Below, in pieces: positions 44,341-52,271 of a DNA stretch of 64,000 bases. Each line of letters begins with the position of its first letter. The first letter of the stretch is position 1. The translations under genes were made by a program, and so were the position numbers. This DNA comes from Megasphaera_A sueciensis. Its GTDB lineage: Bacteria; Bacillota; Negativicutes; Veillonellales; Megasphaeraceae. A model generated the notes under the pieces. The model did no database searches, had not been told where the DNA came from, and saw only the letters and a list, made by a program, of their open reading frames with translations. The stretch is from contig NZ_CP116939.1 in the NCBI RefSeq assembly GCF_050219315.1, forward strand, positions 682,001 through 746,000. The letters run 5' to 3'.

Positions 44341-44393
44341 TTTCTCCATAGGAATTTCAATTTTCTTGCGTTTTCACCGTTGTTTCGAGTCAT
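44337..44393 (-). CDS. Second micro-ORF of the Fur-box unit (18 aa, tentative)
   Basis: Encodes MTRNNGENARKLKFLWRK, basic. It begins 4 nt after the stop of the first micro-ORF with no clear ribosome site of its own, so it would depend on reinitiation. Its stop overlaps the next start as ATGA. Confidence 0.3.
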   Translation of the reverse strand: MTRNNGENARKLKFLWRK

Positions 44394-44397
44394 TCTG

Positions 44398-44490
44398 TCA
44401 TTTTATGCGGTTTCCTTTTCCAACCTTACCCCATAGGTACATACTTAAAGCGATACCTGCGTCTTTAATTCCAAAATTCTTTTTTACCAT
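44398..44490 (-). CDS. Fur-box-controlled micro-ORF (30 aa)
   Basis: Encodes MVKKNFGIKDAGIALSMYLW followed by a short basic tail (GKVGKGNRIK). An ideal AGGAGG (44503-44498) lies 7 nt before the ATG, a near-consensus promoter (TTGACT-17-TATAAT) lies upstream, and a perfect 33-nt Fur-type palindrome covers the expected transcription start. The peptide has a short hydrophobic stretch (IALSMYLW) and positive ends. I do not recognise it. Signals for expression are stronger than for most full genes here; only conservation data could confirm it. Confidence 0.65.
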   Translation of the reverse strand: MVKKNFGIKDAGIALSMYLWGKVGKGNRIK

Positions 44491-44503
44491 TACAATGCCT
44501 CCT

Positions 44504-44536
44504 TTTTAATAATAATGATAATCATTATTATTAAAA
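44504..44536. promoter_or_regulatory. Perfect 33-nt Fur box palindrome
   Basis: The 16-nt arms 44504-44519 and 44521-44536 are exact reverse complements about one central A. The core AATAATGATAATCATTATT fits the Fur consensus almost completely. It spans the predicted start site of the micro-ORF transcript, so iron-loaded Fur would repress it. Confidence 0.88.
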
Positions 44537-44564
44537 TTATAATTGACTTTTGTCACAAAGTCAA
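44536..44564 (-). promoter_or_regulatory. Promoter of the micro-ORF unit
   Basis: On the minus strand TTGACT (44564-44559) and TATAAT (44541-44536) are 17 bp apart. A second palindrome, TTGACTTTGTGACAAAAGTC with two further bases, occupies 44543-44564 and could bind another regulator. Confidence 0.8.
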
Positions 44565-44730
44565 CATGTAAATTAAGATTAATTATCAATTTATATATAT
44601 CTTTTTATATATATTACTATTATTGTTCTCTATCTTTATATTTGTAATTTATCTTATTTATGATATATTATATTGTATGTTTTTTATATTGCAAATATTT
44701 TATTTTCACTTATAATATGAAAATTATTTT

Positions 44731-44782
44731 CAATATAAAAATACCTCTTAGCTATTTTTAACTAAGAGGTATTTTTATATTG
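44731..44782. terminator. Bidirectional terminator, 21-bp stem
   Basis: 44731-44751 and 44762-44782 are perfect reverse complements around a 10-nt loop, just after the EFR1-type gene. Confidence 0.9.
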
Positions 44783-44787
44783 AACAT

Positions 44788-45549
44788 CTAACGACGATAC
44801 ATTTCCGCCAAACCAATGTCTGGATGATGATATTGATCTTTTATCTGAACATGTTTACCGTGAACCTTAATCGCGGCATGTGGACACCAATGAACACATG
44901 CCATGCAATAAGAACAGTCTGTGCCTATATGAATACCTGTTTCATCTAATACAATATTGTCATTGGGACAAATTTGTTCACAAATACCACATTCTACACA
45001 AATATTTGTATCAGCAGAAACTGCAAAATATTTTTTTGCCCTTTTATTAATAAACCCAATATTAAAAATTGAACCTTTAATCTTATAGGTAATACTGTCT
45101 GAATTTTTTCGCTTTTGCAGAATATCTTGAGATATATCTTGAATCCGTTTTTCCTCCTCCTCTAAATACGCAAGTTTATATTTAATATTTTTTCGTGATG
45201 CGATCGTACTACTACAAGGCATTTTTAACACATTACCATAAGATAAACGGCAATTTTTATGCAAAAGAATATTTTTTAAATTATAAATAGCATTTCCTTC
45301 TGATCCGCCACATGTTGCAATCCCATAAATATACGCAGATGGATTAAAACGTGTGTATTCTACAAAAACACGCATCGGATCTGGTATGTCGAAGAAAAAG
45401 ATCGGGAAAATAATCCCAATTCTTCCATCGTAAATTTTTGTTCCATCCCCCATCAAATCCGAGATATGTATTGCTGTATCGCCGGTTAAAATAGCTAATT
45501 TTTTTGCGACGCTTAAAGAATTACCTGTTCCGGAAAAATAGAGAATCAT
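44788..45549 (-). CDS. EFR1-type flavodoxin/ferredoxin fusion protein
   Basis: A 253-aa electron-transfer protein. The N-terminal flavodoxin-like domain begins YFSGTGNSLSVAKKL (FMN phosphate loop) and spans about 160 residues; the C-terminal part has two 4Fe-4S motifs, CVECGICEQICPND and CSYCMACVHWCPH. This is the EFR1-family layout. ATG follows GAGGTGAAG; an extended -10 (TGATATAAT on the minus strand, near 45603-45610) is the likely promoter. It lies beside iron-regulated genes, but no Fur box is obvious in its own promoter. Confidence 0.9.
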   Translation of the reverse strand: MILYFSGTGNSLSVAKKLAILTGDTAIHISDLMGDGTKIYDGRIGIIFPIFFFDIPDPMRVFVEYTRFNPSAYIYGIATCGGSEGNAIYNLKNILLHKNCRLSYGNVLKMPCSSTIASRKNIKYKLAYLEEEEKRIQDISQDILQKRKNSDSITYKIKGSIFNIGFINKRAKKYFAVSADTNICVECGICEQICPNDNIVLDETGIHIGTDCSYCMACVHWCPHAAIKVHGKHVQIKDQYHHPDIGLAEMYRR

Positions 45550-45789
45550 ATTGACTTCACCTCAGTATATGATATTTAAACACCGTATCACTTATATGTT
45601 TTATTATATCATGTTACAGGAGAATTTATATAAAAACATTTTGTTATAATCCGATTATCTTTTTGTTCAGCATATCATTTATACCAATAAATATAATATC
45701 AAATGCGCTCTCGCCATAAATTTACAAAGTAAGAAATATATTAAATATGTTCAATATTGTTTATAAAATTATATAAGTCTTGTCAATAG
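45550..45789. other. Non-coding AT-rich region
   Basis: It holds the EFR1-type gene promoter at its left end; I see nothing else definite. Confidence 0.5.
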
Positions 45790-45837
45790 ACAAAAAACAA
45801 AACGGTGTCATCGAATATACTCGACAACACCGTTTTA
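45790..45837 (-). terminator. Terminator after the ECF S-component gene
   Basis: AAAACGGTGTCATCGA and TCGACAACACCGTTTT form a long stem with one mismatch region; on the minus strand it is followed by GTTTTTTG. Confidence 0.88.
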
Positions 45838-45844
45838 CCATAAT

Positions 45845-46468
45845 TTATTTATTATGGACCACTTTATTCAAAACCAGTACCACGGGAACCGTAATGACAG
45901 CTGATACAACGGCTTCTGGAATACCGTTAAACGTACAAATACCAAGAATAATGTTAACTACATTATCCAAAGGAATATCACGAGCCGCTGCAAAATCTTT
46001 TGCGTAAATTACATAGATACCACCCATAACCCCGATGGTATTAATCATTGATCCTGCCAATGCTGCAAGTGCCATACTTACAGATTGCTTAGTAATGATT
46101 CTACTCAAAAAATGATATATATAATAGGCGCCAATGCCAATTAAAACCCGAGGCAAAATAGAAATAACAGGATTTAAAAAAGCGAAAGACAAAATTACAG
46201 GAGAGGTAATGGCTTGAAAAATACTAAAACAACCAAACATAAACCCTACCATGGCGCCTACCCTTGGACCTGCGACTAACGCTCCTATAATCACGGGTAC
46301 ATGTAAAATTGTTGCTTTCATCATTGGCAGCGGAACAAAACCATATCCGGTAAGCCCCAGCAACATCGTAATACCGGAAAGCATTCCCACAATAGTTAAT
46401 TCTCTTGTCGTAAATAAAGGACGTCTTACAGGCGCCGCCGTAGATTTCATACCTAGTTCTTTTTGCAT
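45845..46468 (-). CDS. ECF transporter substrate-binding (S) component
   Basis: A 207-aa membrane protein with about six helices, starting with a 20-residue soluble tail then FTTRELTIVGMLSGITMLLG. The segments GFVPLPMMKATILHVPVIIG and GPRVGAMVGFMFGCFSIFQA match the S-component group annotated as ECF transporter S component (pantothenate-type/COG4684). It would use shared EcfA/EcfT subunits encoded elsewhere. ATG 46468 is 8 nt after GGAGG. The substrate, probably a vitamin, is uncertain; a pseudoknot-capable leader suggests ligand control. Confidence 0.85.
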   Translation of the reverse strand: MQKELGMKSTAAPVRRPLFTTRELTIVGMLSGITMLLGLTGYGFVPLPMMKATILHVPVIIGALVAGPRVGAMVGFMFGCFSIFQAITSPVILSFAFLNPVISILPRVLIGIGAYYIYHFLSRIITKQSVSMALAALAGSMINTIGVMGGIYVIYAKDFAAARDIPLDNVVNIILGICTFNGIPEAVVSAVITVPVVLVLNKVVHNK

Positions 46469-46531
46469 ATTCGATTCCTCCGTTCTTGTTCTCAACGAGA
46501 TACAAGTCGCTAATTATTAATGCATGCCATC

Positions 46532-46587
46532 ACAGTTATAATTTAGTCCGGTTCCCATGATACCGACTGAATCATGTATTTAACTGT
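46532..46587 (-). ncRNA. Candidate structured leader (H-type pseudoknot), possible riboswitch
   Basis: On the minus strand an outer stem ACAGTTA/TAACTGT (46587-46581 with 46538-46532) encloses CATGAT/ATCATG (46576-46571 with 46561-46556), whose loop holds AGTCGGT (46568-46562), which pairs with downstream ACCGGACT (46552-46545, one bulge). The second pairing crosses the first, giving an H-type pseudoknot. It lies within a roughly 137-nt leader. No known class matched. Confidence 0.5.
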
Positions 46588-46608
46588 AATCATTTTTGCA
46601 CTATGCGT

Positions 46609-46637
46609 AGTATAGCACACAAAATAGAGCTTGCCAA
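46609..46637 (-). promoter_or_regulatory. Promoter of the ECF S-component gene
   Basis: On the minus strand TTGGCA (46637-46632) and TATACT (46614-46609) are 17 bp apart, placing the transcript start near 46603. Confidence 0.75.
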
Positions 46638-46683
46638 TAGTATGAGATAAAATTTGTGAAAAAAAACACAAAGGTAGTATAAC

Positions 46684-46716
46684 AAAACCCCCGCAATAAT
46701 AAACTGCAGGGGTTTA
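46684..46716 (-). terminator. Terminator after rpmA
   Basis: AAACCCCCGCA and TGCAGGGGTTT form an 11-bp stem with one mismatch; on the minus strand TTTTG follows. Confidence 0.8.
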
Positions 46717-46724
46717 TATTCTAC

Positions 46725-47009
46725 TTAAGCTTCAACCGGATATACACTTACCTTACGATTAACCTTACCGGCACGTTCAAATGCAACCTTGCCAGCTGCC
46801 GTAGCAAATAACGTATCATCCTTACCAATACCTACGTTAGTACCCGGATGGAAATGAGTCCCGCGCTGGCGTACGATAATGTTGCCGGCTTTTACAGTAG
46901 AACCGTCATGACATTTAACACCAAGACGCTTAGATTCACTATCACGGCCGTTATGTGTACTGCCCTGTCCCTTTTTATGAGCGAAGAGCTGTAAATCAAA
47001 TTTAAACAT
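46725..47009 (-). CDS. rpmA: 50S ribosomal protein L27 with cleavable N-terminal extension
   Basis: Large-subunit protein near the peptidyl-transferase centre, 94 aa. It begins MFKFDLQLFAHKKGQGSTHN; the lead MFKFDLQLF before AHKKG is the Firmicute-type extension removed by the protease Prp, encoded directly upstream. ATG 47009 is chosen because the in-frame GTG upstream overlaps AGGAGGTG. Confidence 0.96.
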   Translation of the reverse strand: MFKFDLQLFAHKKGQGSTHNGRDSESKRLGVKCHDGSTVKAGNIIVRQRGTHFHPGTNVGIGKDDTLFATAAGKVAFERAGKVNRKVSVYPVEA

Positions 47010-47026
47010 TGTGTCCACCTCCTGAC

Positions 47027-47335
47027 TTATCTGTTCAGTACGACGTACGAATCATACTGCCGTACAATTTGTTCTAACCCTAAAACCAAAGTCTTTAAAA
47101 TAACTCGTGTCTCGTCAGTAACGCAATCCACATGAACATTCAAAAAACCATCAGCTATCTTATAATCAACTGACTCCTGCTGATACTCCATCAAACCCAG
47201 CAGCGCGGTCTGTGTAACAGCTGATATAGCAGCACACACAATATCACTGCCTGACTCACTATAGTCTGCATGGCCCGACACAGAAAATCCATTGTTTTCA
47301 TGCAATTGATCATACTGCAGCGTAATTGAAATCAT
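47027..47335 (-). CDS. prp: Ribosomal-processing cysteine protease Prp
   Basis: Cleaves the L27 N-terminal extension. The 102-aa protein has the catalytic His in GHADYSESGSD and Cys in DIVCAAISAVTQTAL, the family's dyad. Its ATG overlaps the rplU stop (TAATG), and it lies between the L21 and L27 genes, the conserved order in bacteria with extended L27. Confidence 0.95.
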   Translation of the reverse strand: MISITLQYDQLHENNGFSVSGHADYSESGSDIVCAAISAVTQTALLGLMEYQQESVDYKIADGFLNVHVDCVTDETRVILKTLVLGLEQIVRQYDSYVVLNR

Positions 47336-47646
47336 TATGCTTCAATCTTTTCAATAACGACTTTTGTAAACGGCTGACGATGGCCTTGACGACGACGATA
47401 ATTAGATTTTGCTCTGTATTTAAATACCAAAATTTTCTTTTCTTTGCCGTGTTCTAAAACTTTAGCTGTTACTTTCGCACCTTGAACGACAGGAGAACCA
47501 ATCTTCACATCTCCATCGTTGACAACTGCCAAAACTTCATCAAAAATAACTTCTGATTCGGCGGGAACAGCCAATTTTTCGATAAAAATTTTATCGCCTT
47601 CAGCAACACGATACTGTTTACCCCCGGTTTTAATAATAGCGTACAT
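47335..47646 (-). CDS. rplU: 50S ribosomal protein L21
   Basis: 103-aa large-subunit protein: MYAIIKTGGKQYRVAEGDKI start, VVQGAKVTAKVLEHGK and FKYRAKSNYRRRQGHRQPFT, all typical. It opens the rplU-prp-rpmA operon behind a consensus promoter and a structured leader of about 100 nt. Confidence 0.97.
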   Translation of the reverse strand: MYAIIKTGGKQYRVAEGDKIFIEKLAVPAESEVIFDEVLAVVNDGDVKIGSPVVQGAKVTAKVLEHGKEKKILVFKYRAKSNYRRRQGHRQPFTKVVIEKIEA

Positions 47647-47659
47647 AGTGACACCTCCT

Positions 47660-47745
47660 CATCAATATACTCGCTGAATACGGCGCCTTACGGACTTATC
47701 AGCCTCTTCATGCGGCTTACCACAGCCACTGTGCTATGCTATGAC
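47660..47745 (-). ncRNA. Possible L21 ribosomal-protein leader
   Basis: The minus-strand leader between promoter and rplU has several short complementary blocks (GGCTGTGGTAAGCC, AAGTCCGTAAGGCGCC-type sequence) in the place where Firmicute L21 leaders occur. I could not fold it fully against that family. Confidence 0.4.
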
Positions 47746-47751
47746 CTATTC

Positions 47752-47780
47752 ATTTTACCTTAGTAATAAAGAATTGTCAA
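47752..47780 (-). promoter_or_regulatory. rplU promoter
   Basis: On the minus strand TTGACA (47780-47775) and TAAAAT (47757-47752) are 17 bp apart. Confidence 0.8.
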
Positions 47781-47791
47781 TATAAACCGTA

Positions 47792-48934
47792 TCATTTGCC
47801 AGAATTTTGAAAATAATCTGACAATCCTTGGCAGATGCTTTCAGCAAAATTTTGTTGCTGGGCTTCTGTGTTTAATGTTTTTTCTTCATTGGGATTGGAA
47901 ATAAAACCCAATTCCACCAATGTCGCCGGCATATTCGTATGCAGCAGCACATAGAAATTTGCAGTTTGTACACCACGATCCGGAAATGCCGTGGCGTTCA
48001 TGTTTTCTTTATGAATATATTTTGCCAATCCTAAATCATACGGCGTTTTATTATTATAATACGCCGTTACACCTCCGACATCAGGAGTGGAATACGAATC
48101 AATGTGAATACATACAAACGCATCAGCACCAGCCGCATTTGCTACATCACAACGAGCCTGTAGTTCTTCTACTGCCCCGTCATTAGGTGCATATACATCA
48201 ACGTCTGTCGTACGTGTCATAATTACCTTTGCCCCTGCCTGTTCTAAAAGCTTTTTCAGACGCATAGAGATTGCCAGTGTAATATCTTTTTCTTTTGAAA
48301 AAGCGCCTAAAGCTCCGGAATCACTGCCGCCATGCCCGGGATCAATGCAAATAATCTTATTCTTTAAGCCAGAGGTTAAACTATATGAATTATTCAAATT
48401 ATATGCGGGAACCGCGTATGCCGTCACGTTTTGATTATCAGCCGCACTGTTTTCTTGGTATTGTTGTTTAGATTGCCACTGTCTCCATTGTTTTACGGTT
48501 CCAGACTTATCATTTATATCAATGACAATACGGTTCGGTCGACCATTTTTATAGTCACTGCTTAAAGAAAAAATTTTAATATCGTTTTTGTTTAAAACCT
48601 GAGGCACACGAATATTGATATCCGTAGCATACATATGTTGTGCCAACGAAATCTGTGATATAACATTTTTATCCCCCGCATAGGTGCGAGCTACTCCATC
48701 AGCAATCTGCGTATTAGGCAATGAAATAGTAATATATTTTCCTGTATTATCCAATACAGCTTTAGGCTTTACTGTATTTGTCACTTCCAGCACGGTTCTG
48801 ACAAAAGGAACTTCTGCATCATTTCGGGTAACAACCTTGACATTCGTTATTGTACTATTCGCAGCATGCACCGGAAATAACGGGCAAATGCACATAATGG
48901 CCAAAATCGGAATTAATAATAGTTTTTTAAACAA
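47792..48934 (-). CDS. N-acetylmuramoyl-L-alanine amidase with AMIN domain
   Basis: Periplasmic cell-wall hydrolase, 380 aa. It has a signal peptide (KKLLLIPILAIMCICPLF, cut after VHAA near residue 25), an AMIN targeting domain (about 30-140), a Gln/Asn-rich linker and an Amidase_3 domain with zinc ligands in IDPGHGGSDSGA, EKDITL, CIHIDSYS and the catalytic Glu in LVELGFISN. AMIN plus Amidase_3 is the AmiC-type layout of septal amidases in diderms. The start is TTG 48934 behind AAAGGAG; an extended -10 (TGGTATAAT) lies upstream at 48971-48979. Confidence 0.93.
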   Translation of the reverse strand: MFKKLLLIPILAIMCICPLFPVHAANSTITNVKVVTRNDAEVPFVRTVLEVTNTVKPKAVLDNTGKYITISLPNTQIADGVARTYAGDKNVISQISLAQHMYATDINIRVPQVLNKNDIKIFSLSSDYKNGRPNRIVIDINDKSGTVKQWRQWQSKQQYQENSAADNQNVTAYAVPAYNLNNSYSLTSGLKNKIICIDPGHGGSDSGALGAFSKEKDITLAISMRLKKLLEQAGAKVIMTRTTDVDVYAPNDGAVEELQARCDVANAAGADAFVCIHIDSYSTPDVGGVTAYYNNKTPYDLGLAKYIHKENMNATAFPDRGVQTANFYVLLHTNMPATLVELGFISNPNEEKTLNTEAQQQNFAESICQGLSDYFQNSGK

Positions 48935-49033
48935 TGGTATCTTCTCCTTTTTGGGTTTCTTAGCTTTTATATTATACCATGTTTTTCTTCATTAATGAAA
49001 TATAGAATGCCCTGTTAAGAAAGTATTTCGTAT

Positions 49034-49243
49034 TTATACTTGCCTATGTAATAATTTAATTTCTTCCTGCATTTTTTTTTCTGCTTCTTTATTTCTTATA
49101 ATTTCTAGCGTATATGCCATACCTTCATCCGCTCCTTGCGGAAGACAGTCTAATGGAATACGGATTTCATGTTCCGCCGCATCATCAACGATAATATATG
49201 CATCCTGTTCCGTGATCCTGTCTATACTGCCAATGAATTTCAT
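49034..49243 (-). CDS. DUF3006 family protein
   Basis: A 69-aa protein starting MKFIGSIDRITEQDAYIIVD, with an IRIPLDCLPQGADEGMAYTL block and a charged tail, matching DUF3006. Function unknown, though these genes are commonly next to ComEC-like hydrolase genes, as here (1-bp gap). ATG 49243 follows AAGGAG. Confidence 0.85.
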   Translation of the reverse strand: MKFIGSIDRITEQDAYIIVDDAAEHEIRIPLDCLPQGADEGMAYTLEIIRNKEAEKKMQEEIKLLHRQV

Positions 49244-49244
49244 A

Positions 49245-50162
49245 TCAATGCTCCTTTTCTGCATTAAATTTGACGCCATCACTGTATATGGTAACAATAC
49301 CGTCCCGATCTATACGAAAAATTTGTACAGATTCTTTTTTTAATATCTGTAATGTTTCTGTATGAGGAAAATTATATCGATTGCCGGCACCACAGGAAAT
49401 AATGGCTGCCATAGGACGAACAGTCTTGATAAAAGTGACAGAAGATGAAGTTTTGCTGCCATGATGTCCTACTTTCAGCACATCGGATTTTAAATGGCTT
49501 CCGTAATCAGCAAGAAGACGTTTTTCAGCTTCTTTTTGCGCATCTCCCATAAAAAGCATAGAAAAATTTTTATATGTTAAACGGCATACGATGGAATTAT
49601 CATTAGCAGCTCCGTTTCTTGTTTCATTTTCTGTGTTTTCCGTTGAAATAAGAGTATTCCTCGGAGATAGTACTTCAAATCGAATACCCTCTCCTAATAC
49701 CACAATGTCTCCTTTACGTAAAACGCTGCGTGAAATATTATATTCCTTTATATGTTTTAAGTAATTGCGATACATGGCATTATTCGAACTGACTCCGTTA
49801 TCATAAATTTGATGAATTTTAAAATTTTTAAACAGCGCGGACATACCGCCTAAATGATCACCATGAGGATGTGTAATAATAATAGACTCAATTTCCTTCA
49901 CGCGCCGTTCCTGCAGCTGTTTGATTAAAGATGCACGGCTGTCGACATCACCGGTATCAATCATCATATTTTTTCCGCGATATTGTATAAGTGCCGCATC
50001 CGCCTGCCCTACATGTAAAACAGAAATACAAACCGTATCACCTGCTGTATCGAATGAAGAGCCTCCGGGATGTACCCGACCGCATCCTGCAATTACTATA
50101 ACCGCCAATATAAGACACATTTCTAAAAAAAACATTAGAAACTTCCGGTGCGGACAACCCAT
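49245..50162 (-). CDS. Metallo-beta-lactamase-fold lipoprotein (ComEC hydrolase-like)
   Basis: A 305-aa protein with a lipoprotein signal (MCLILAVIVIAGCG, lipidated Cys near residue 27) and a metallo-hydrolase domain: HVGQADAALIQY, MIDTGD, the metal motif THPHGDHLGGM, FMGDAQKEAE and KVGHHGSKTSS. It resembles the ComEC C-terminal domain, which is thought to degrade the non-transported DNA strand. A membrane-anchored extracytoplasmic nuclease is plausible, not shown. ATG overlaps the nnr stop (TAATG). Confidence 0.9.
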   Translation of the reverse strand: MGCPHRKFLMFFLEMCLILAVIVIAGCGRVHPGGSSFDTAGDTVCISVLHVGQADAALIQYRGKNMMIDTGDVDSRASLIKQLQERRVKEIESIIITHPHGDHLGGMSALFKNFKIHQIYDNGVSSNNAMYRNYLKHIKEYNISRSVLRKGDIVVLGEGIRFEVLSPRNTLISTENTENETRNGAANDNSIVCRLTYKNFSMLFMGDAQKEAEKRLLADYGSHLKSDVLKVGHHGSKTSSSVTFIKTVRPMAAIISCGAGNRYNFPHTETLQILKKESVQIFRIDRDGIVTIYSDGVKFNAEKEH

Positions 50163-51826
50163 TATACAGATTCCATTGTTCCAAACAAGTTTCTATCTTT
50201 TAGTGCGGTATTTCCAGCCATTTCTAATTCTTTTATGACATGTGGTACCGCATCAGCTACTTCGCAGGGAGAATATCCATACGGTCCATATGTATTATAA
50301 CAATAATCGCCGGCAGCCCCATGTATAAAAACACCGGAACAAGCCGCTGCACACAAATCCGGCATTCCATCATGTGCCGCAAAAGCGGCAATCATACCAG
50401 TCAAAATATCACCCATACCGCCTGCAGCCATTCCTGCATTCCCTGTCGGATTTACATATGCCGTCTGCGCATCAGATGAAACAATAACTGTCGGCGCACC
50501 TTTTAACACAAGTGTCACGTTCCATTCGTATACAAAATGTTTAGCTGCTTCAATAACATCTTTTTTTACCTCTGCAATAGAAACACCGCTTAACCGGCTG
50601 AATTCAGCAAGATGAGGCGTCATAATAATACGATGCCCATATGTTGAAATAAATTTTTTTTCCGAATGAATAAGATTTAACGCATCCGCATCAATAATAA
50701 TAGGACACGTTGTATTTCTGATAACTTCTTGTATAAACGTTTTAGTTTTCAAGTTTTTCCCCATCCCAGGACCCATGGCGATTACTGTCCATTTTTTAGC
50801 TTCTTCTAGAATCTGGAGTGCGTCATTTTCTGAAAACTCGCTGCCACTGCCAACACCTCTGACCATAATCTCCGGCAATTTTCCGATGCAATAAGGCGCT
50901 GTTTGTTCAGGTACCCGAAGAAATATTTTTCCTGCACCTGCCCGCATGGCTCCGCGGCACGTCATGAGAGGTGCGCCTATCATATCCCGACTGCCGCTGA
51001 CAACAGCAATCGTTCCATGCATTCCCTTATGACTATCCAGCGCCCGGGGAGAAAGAATATGTCCGATATCCGCTGTTTCCAGAAGATATGCCGCATTCTG
51101 TTCTCGATTTCGTAATAAAGAAACAGGCATCCCAATAGGATCCCATACAATAGAACCACAGCATTTTTTTCCAGGATAAAACTGCATTCCTTTCTTTAAT
51201 GCGCCAAAAGTCACCGTCATATCGGCATATATGGGTTCTCCGGCATTTTCTTCACCATTGCCGCTTATTTCTCCCGTGTCAGTATTAACACCCGTGGGAA
51301 TATCAACAGAAATAACCTTAATTTTTCCATTCTTTGCCGCGTCATTAATACAGCGCACAAAAAATGCCGTCGGATTATGCAATTGTCCATGAAATCCGGT
51401 TCCCACCATAGCGTCAACTATGATATCCGCCTCTTTCAGACGCTGATGCAGCCGTTGGCTGTCATCACTTTCTTCTGTATAATTTTCTATCACACAAGGG
51501 CCTTCATCTGCCATGGCATATAACGTCTGCAAATGATGATTTGCTTCCGTGCTATACGACGCTTCATTGCCTAAAACATATACAAAAACATGTGCTCCTT
51601 CAGCCAGTATATGACGGGCAATGACAAACCCATCGCCTCCGTTATTTCCTTTTCCGCAAAAAACGATAACCATTTTGTTATGCCAGCTGATAATCAGATT
51701 TTTCGCTTTTTCCACAACAGCATGGCCGGCGTTTTCCATTAAAACCACAGGTGCAATTTTATATTTCCCATACATTGCGGTCTGATCCATATGGTGCATT
51801 TGGTCTGCTGTACATAATTTTTTCAT
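50162..51826 (-). CDS. nnr: Bifunctional NAD(P)H-hydrate epimerase/dehydratase
   Basis: Repairs hydrated NAD(P)H. The 554-aa protein joins an epimerase domain (VVFCGKGNNGGDGFVIARHI, DAMVGTGFHG, SVDIPTGVNTDTG) with an ADP-dependent dehydratase (VVSGSRDMIGAPLMTCRGA, AMGPGMGKN, IIIDADALNLI, NAGMAAGGMGDILTG). It follows acpS by 21 bp, the common Firmicute pair acpS-nnr. Confidence 0.96.
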   Translation of the reverse strand: MKKLCTADQMHHMDQTAMYGKYKIAPVVLMENAGHAVVEKAKNLIISWHNKMVIVFCGKGNNGGDGFVIARHILAEGAHVFVYVLGNEASYSTEANHHLQTLYAMADEGPCVIENYTEESDDSQRLHQRLKEADIIVDAMVGTGFHGQLHNPTAFFVRCINDAAKNGKIKVISVDIPTGVNTDTGEISGNGEENAGEPIYADMTVTFGALKKGMQFYPGKKCCGSIVWDPIGMPVSLLRNREQNAAYLLETADIGHILSPRALDSHKGMHGTIAVVSGSRDMIGAPLMTCRGAMRAGAGKIFLRVPEQTAPYCIGKLPEIMVRGVGSGSEFSENDALQILEEAKKWTVIAMGPGMGKNLKTKTFIQEVIRNTTCPIIIDADALNLIHSEKKFISTYGHRIIMTPHLAEFSRLSGVSIAEVKKDVIEAAKHFVYEWNVTLVLKGAPTVIVSSDAQTAYVNPTGNAGMAAGGMGDILTGMIAAFAAHDGMPDLCAAACSGVFIHGAAGDYCYNTYGPYGYSPCEVADAVPHVIKELEMAGNTALKDRNLFGTMESV

Positions 51827-51847
51827 ATCAAAACCTCCTGTAATTAA

Positions 51848-52213
51848 TTACTCCCACACAACTTGTGCTATGGCGTATTCACCATCATGACTAATAGAAA
51901 GCGCCGGCTCATGGTTGGAATAGTCAGCCGCTGTTGCTGCATAATAGCCATATAACTTGAAATAAGGTTTTCCTAAATCTGTATGGCATATTTCAACATC
52001 CGTCCATTTCCCCTGTCGAAATCCAGTACCTAAGGCTTTAAAAAACGCTTCTTTAGCTGCAAACATAGCCGCCAAAGAAGCATACCGGGATGAACCGCGG
52101 TTTTGGCAATATGCCAGTTCCTGTTGTGTAAATACTTTTTCCAGAGAAGTTCCGCGGCGGACAGCCAATTGTTCCATCCTGCTTATTTGTATAATATCCA
52201 CACCTGCATACAT
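51848..52213 (-). CDS. acpS: Holo-[acyl-carrier-protein] synthase
   Basis: Attaches phosphopantetheine to ACP. The 121-aa protein has GVDIIQISRMEQL (metal Asp), FAAKEAFFKALGTGF (metal Glu) and LSISHDGEYAIAQV near the end. ATG 52213 follows AGGAGG. It is first in the acpS-nnr-MBL-DUF3006 unit. Confidence 0.96.
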   Translation of the reverse strand: MYAGVDIIQISRMEQLAVRRGTSLEKVFTQQELAYCQNRGSSRYASLAAMFAAKEAFFKALGTGFRQGKWTDVEICHTDLGKPYFKLYGYYAATAADYSNHEPALSISHDGEYAIAQVVWE

Positions 52214-52226
52214 AAATTTTCCTCCT

Positions 52227-52270
52227 GTAAAAAACCGCAATCCCAATGCATATTGAGATTGCGGTTTTTA
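52227..52270 (-). terminator. Terminator between the unknown gene and acpS
   Basis: AAAAACCGCAATC and GATTGCGGTTTTT form a 13-bp outer stem; on the minus strand a T-run follows, just upstream of acpS. Confidence 0.85.
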
Positions 52271-52271
52271 T

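Noticed and set aside
44284..44490. Remnant of a larger decayed gene
   Set aside because: Promoter, operator, ribosome site and terminator are intact and closely fitted to a short unit, which is unlike decay.
46532..46587. Cobalamin, THF or preQ1 riboswitch in the ECF leader
   Set aside because: The characteristic conserved blocks of these classes are not present; only the pseudoknot topology can be supported.
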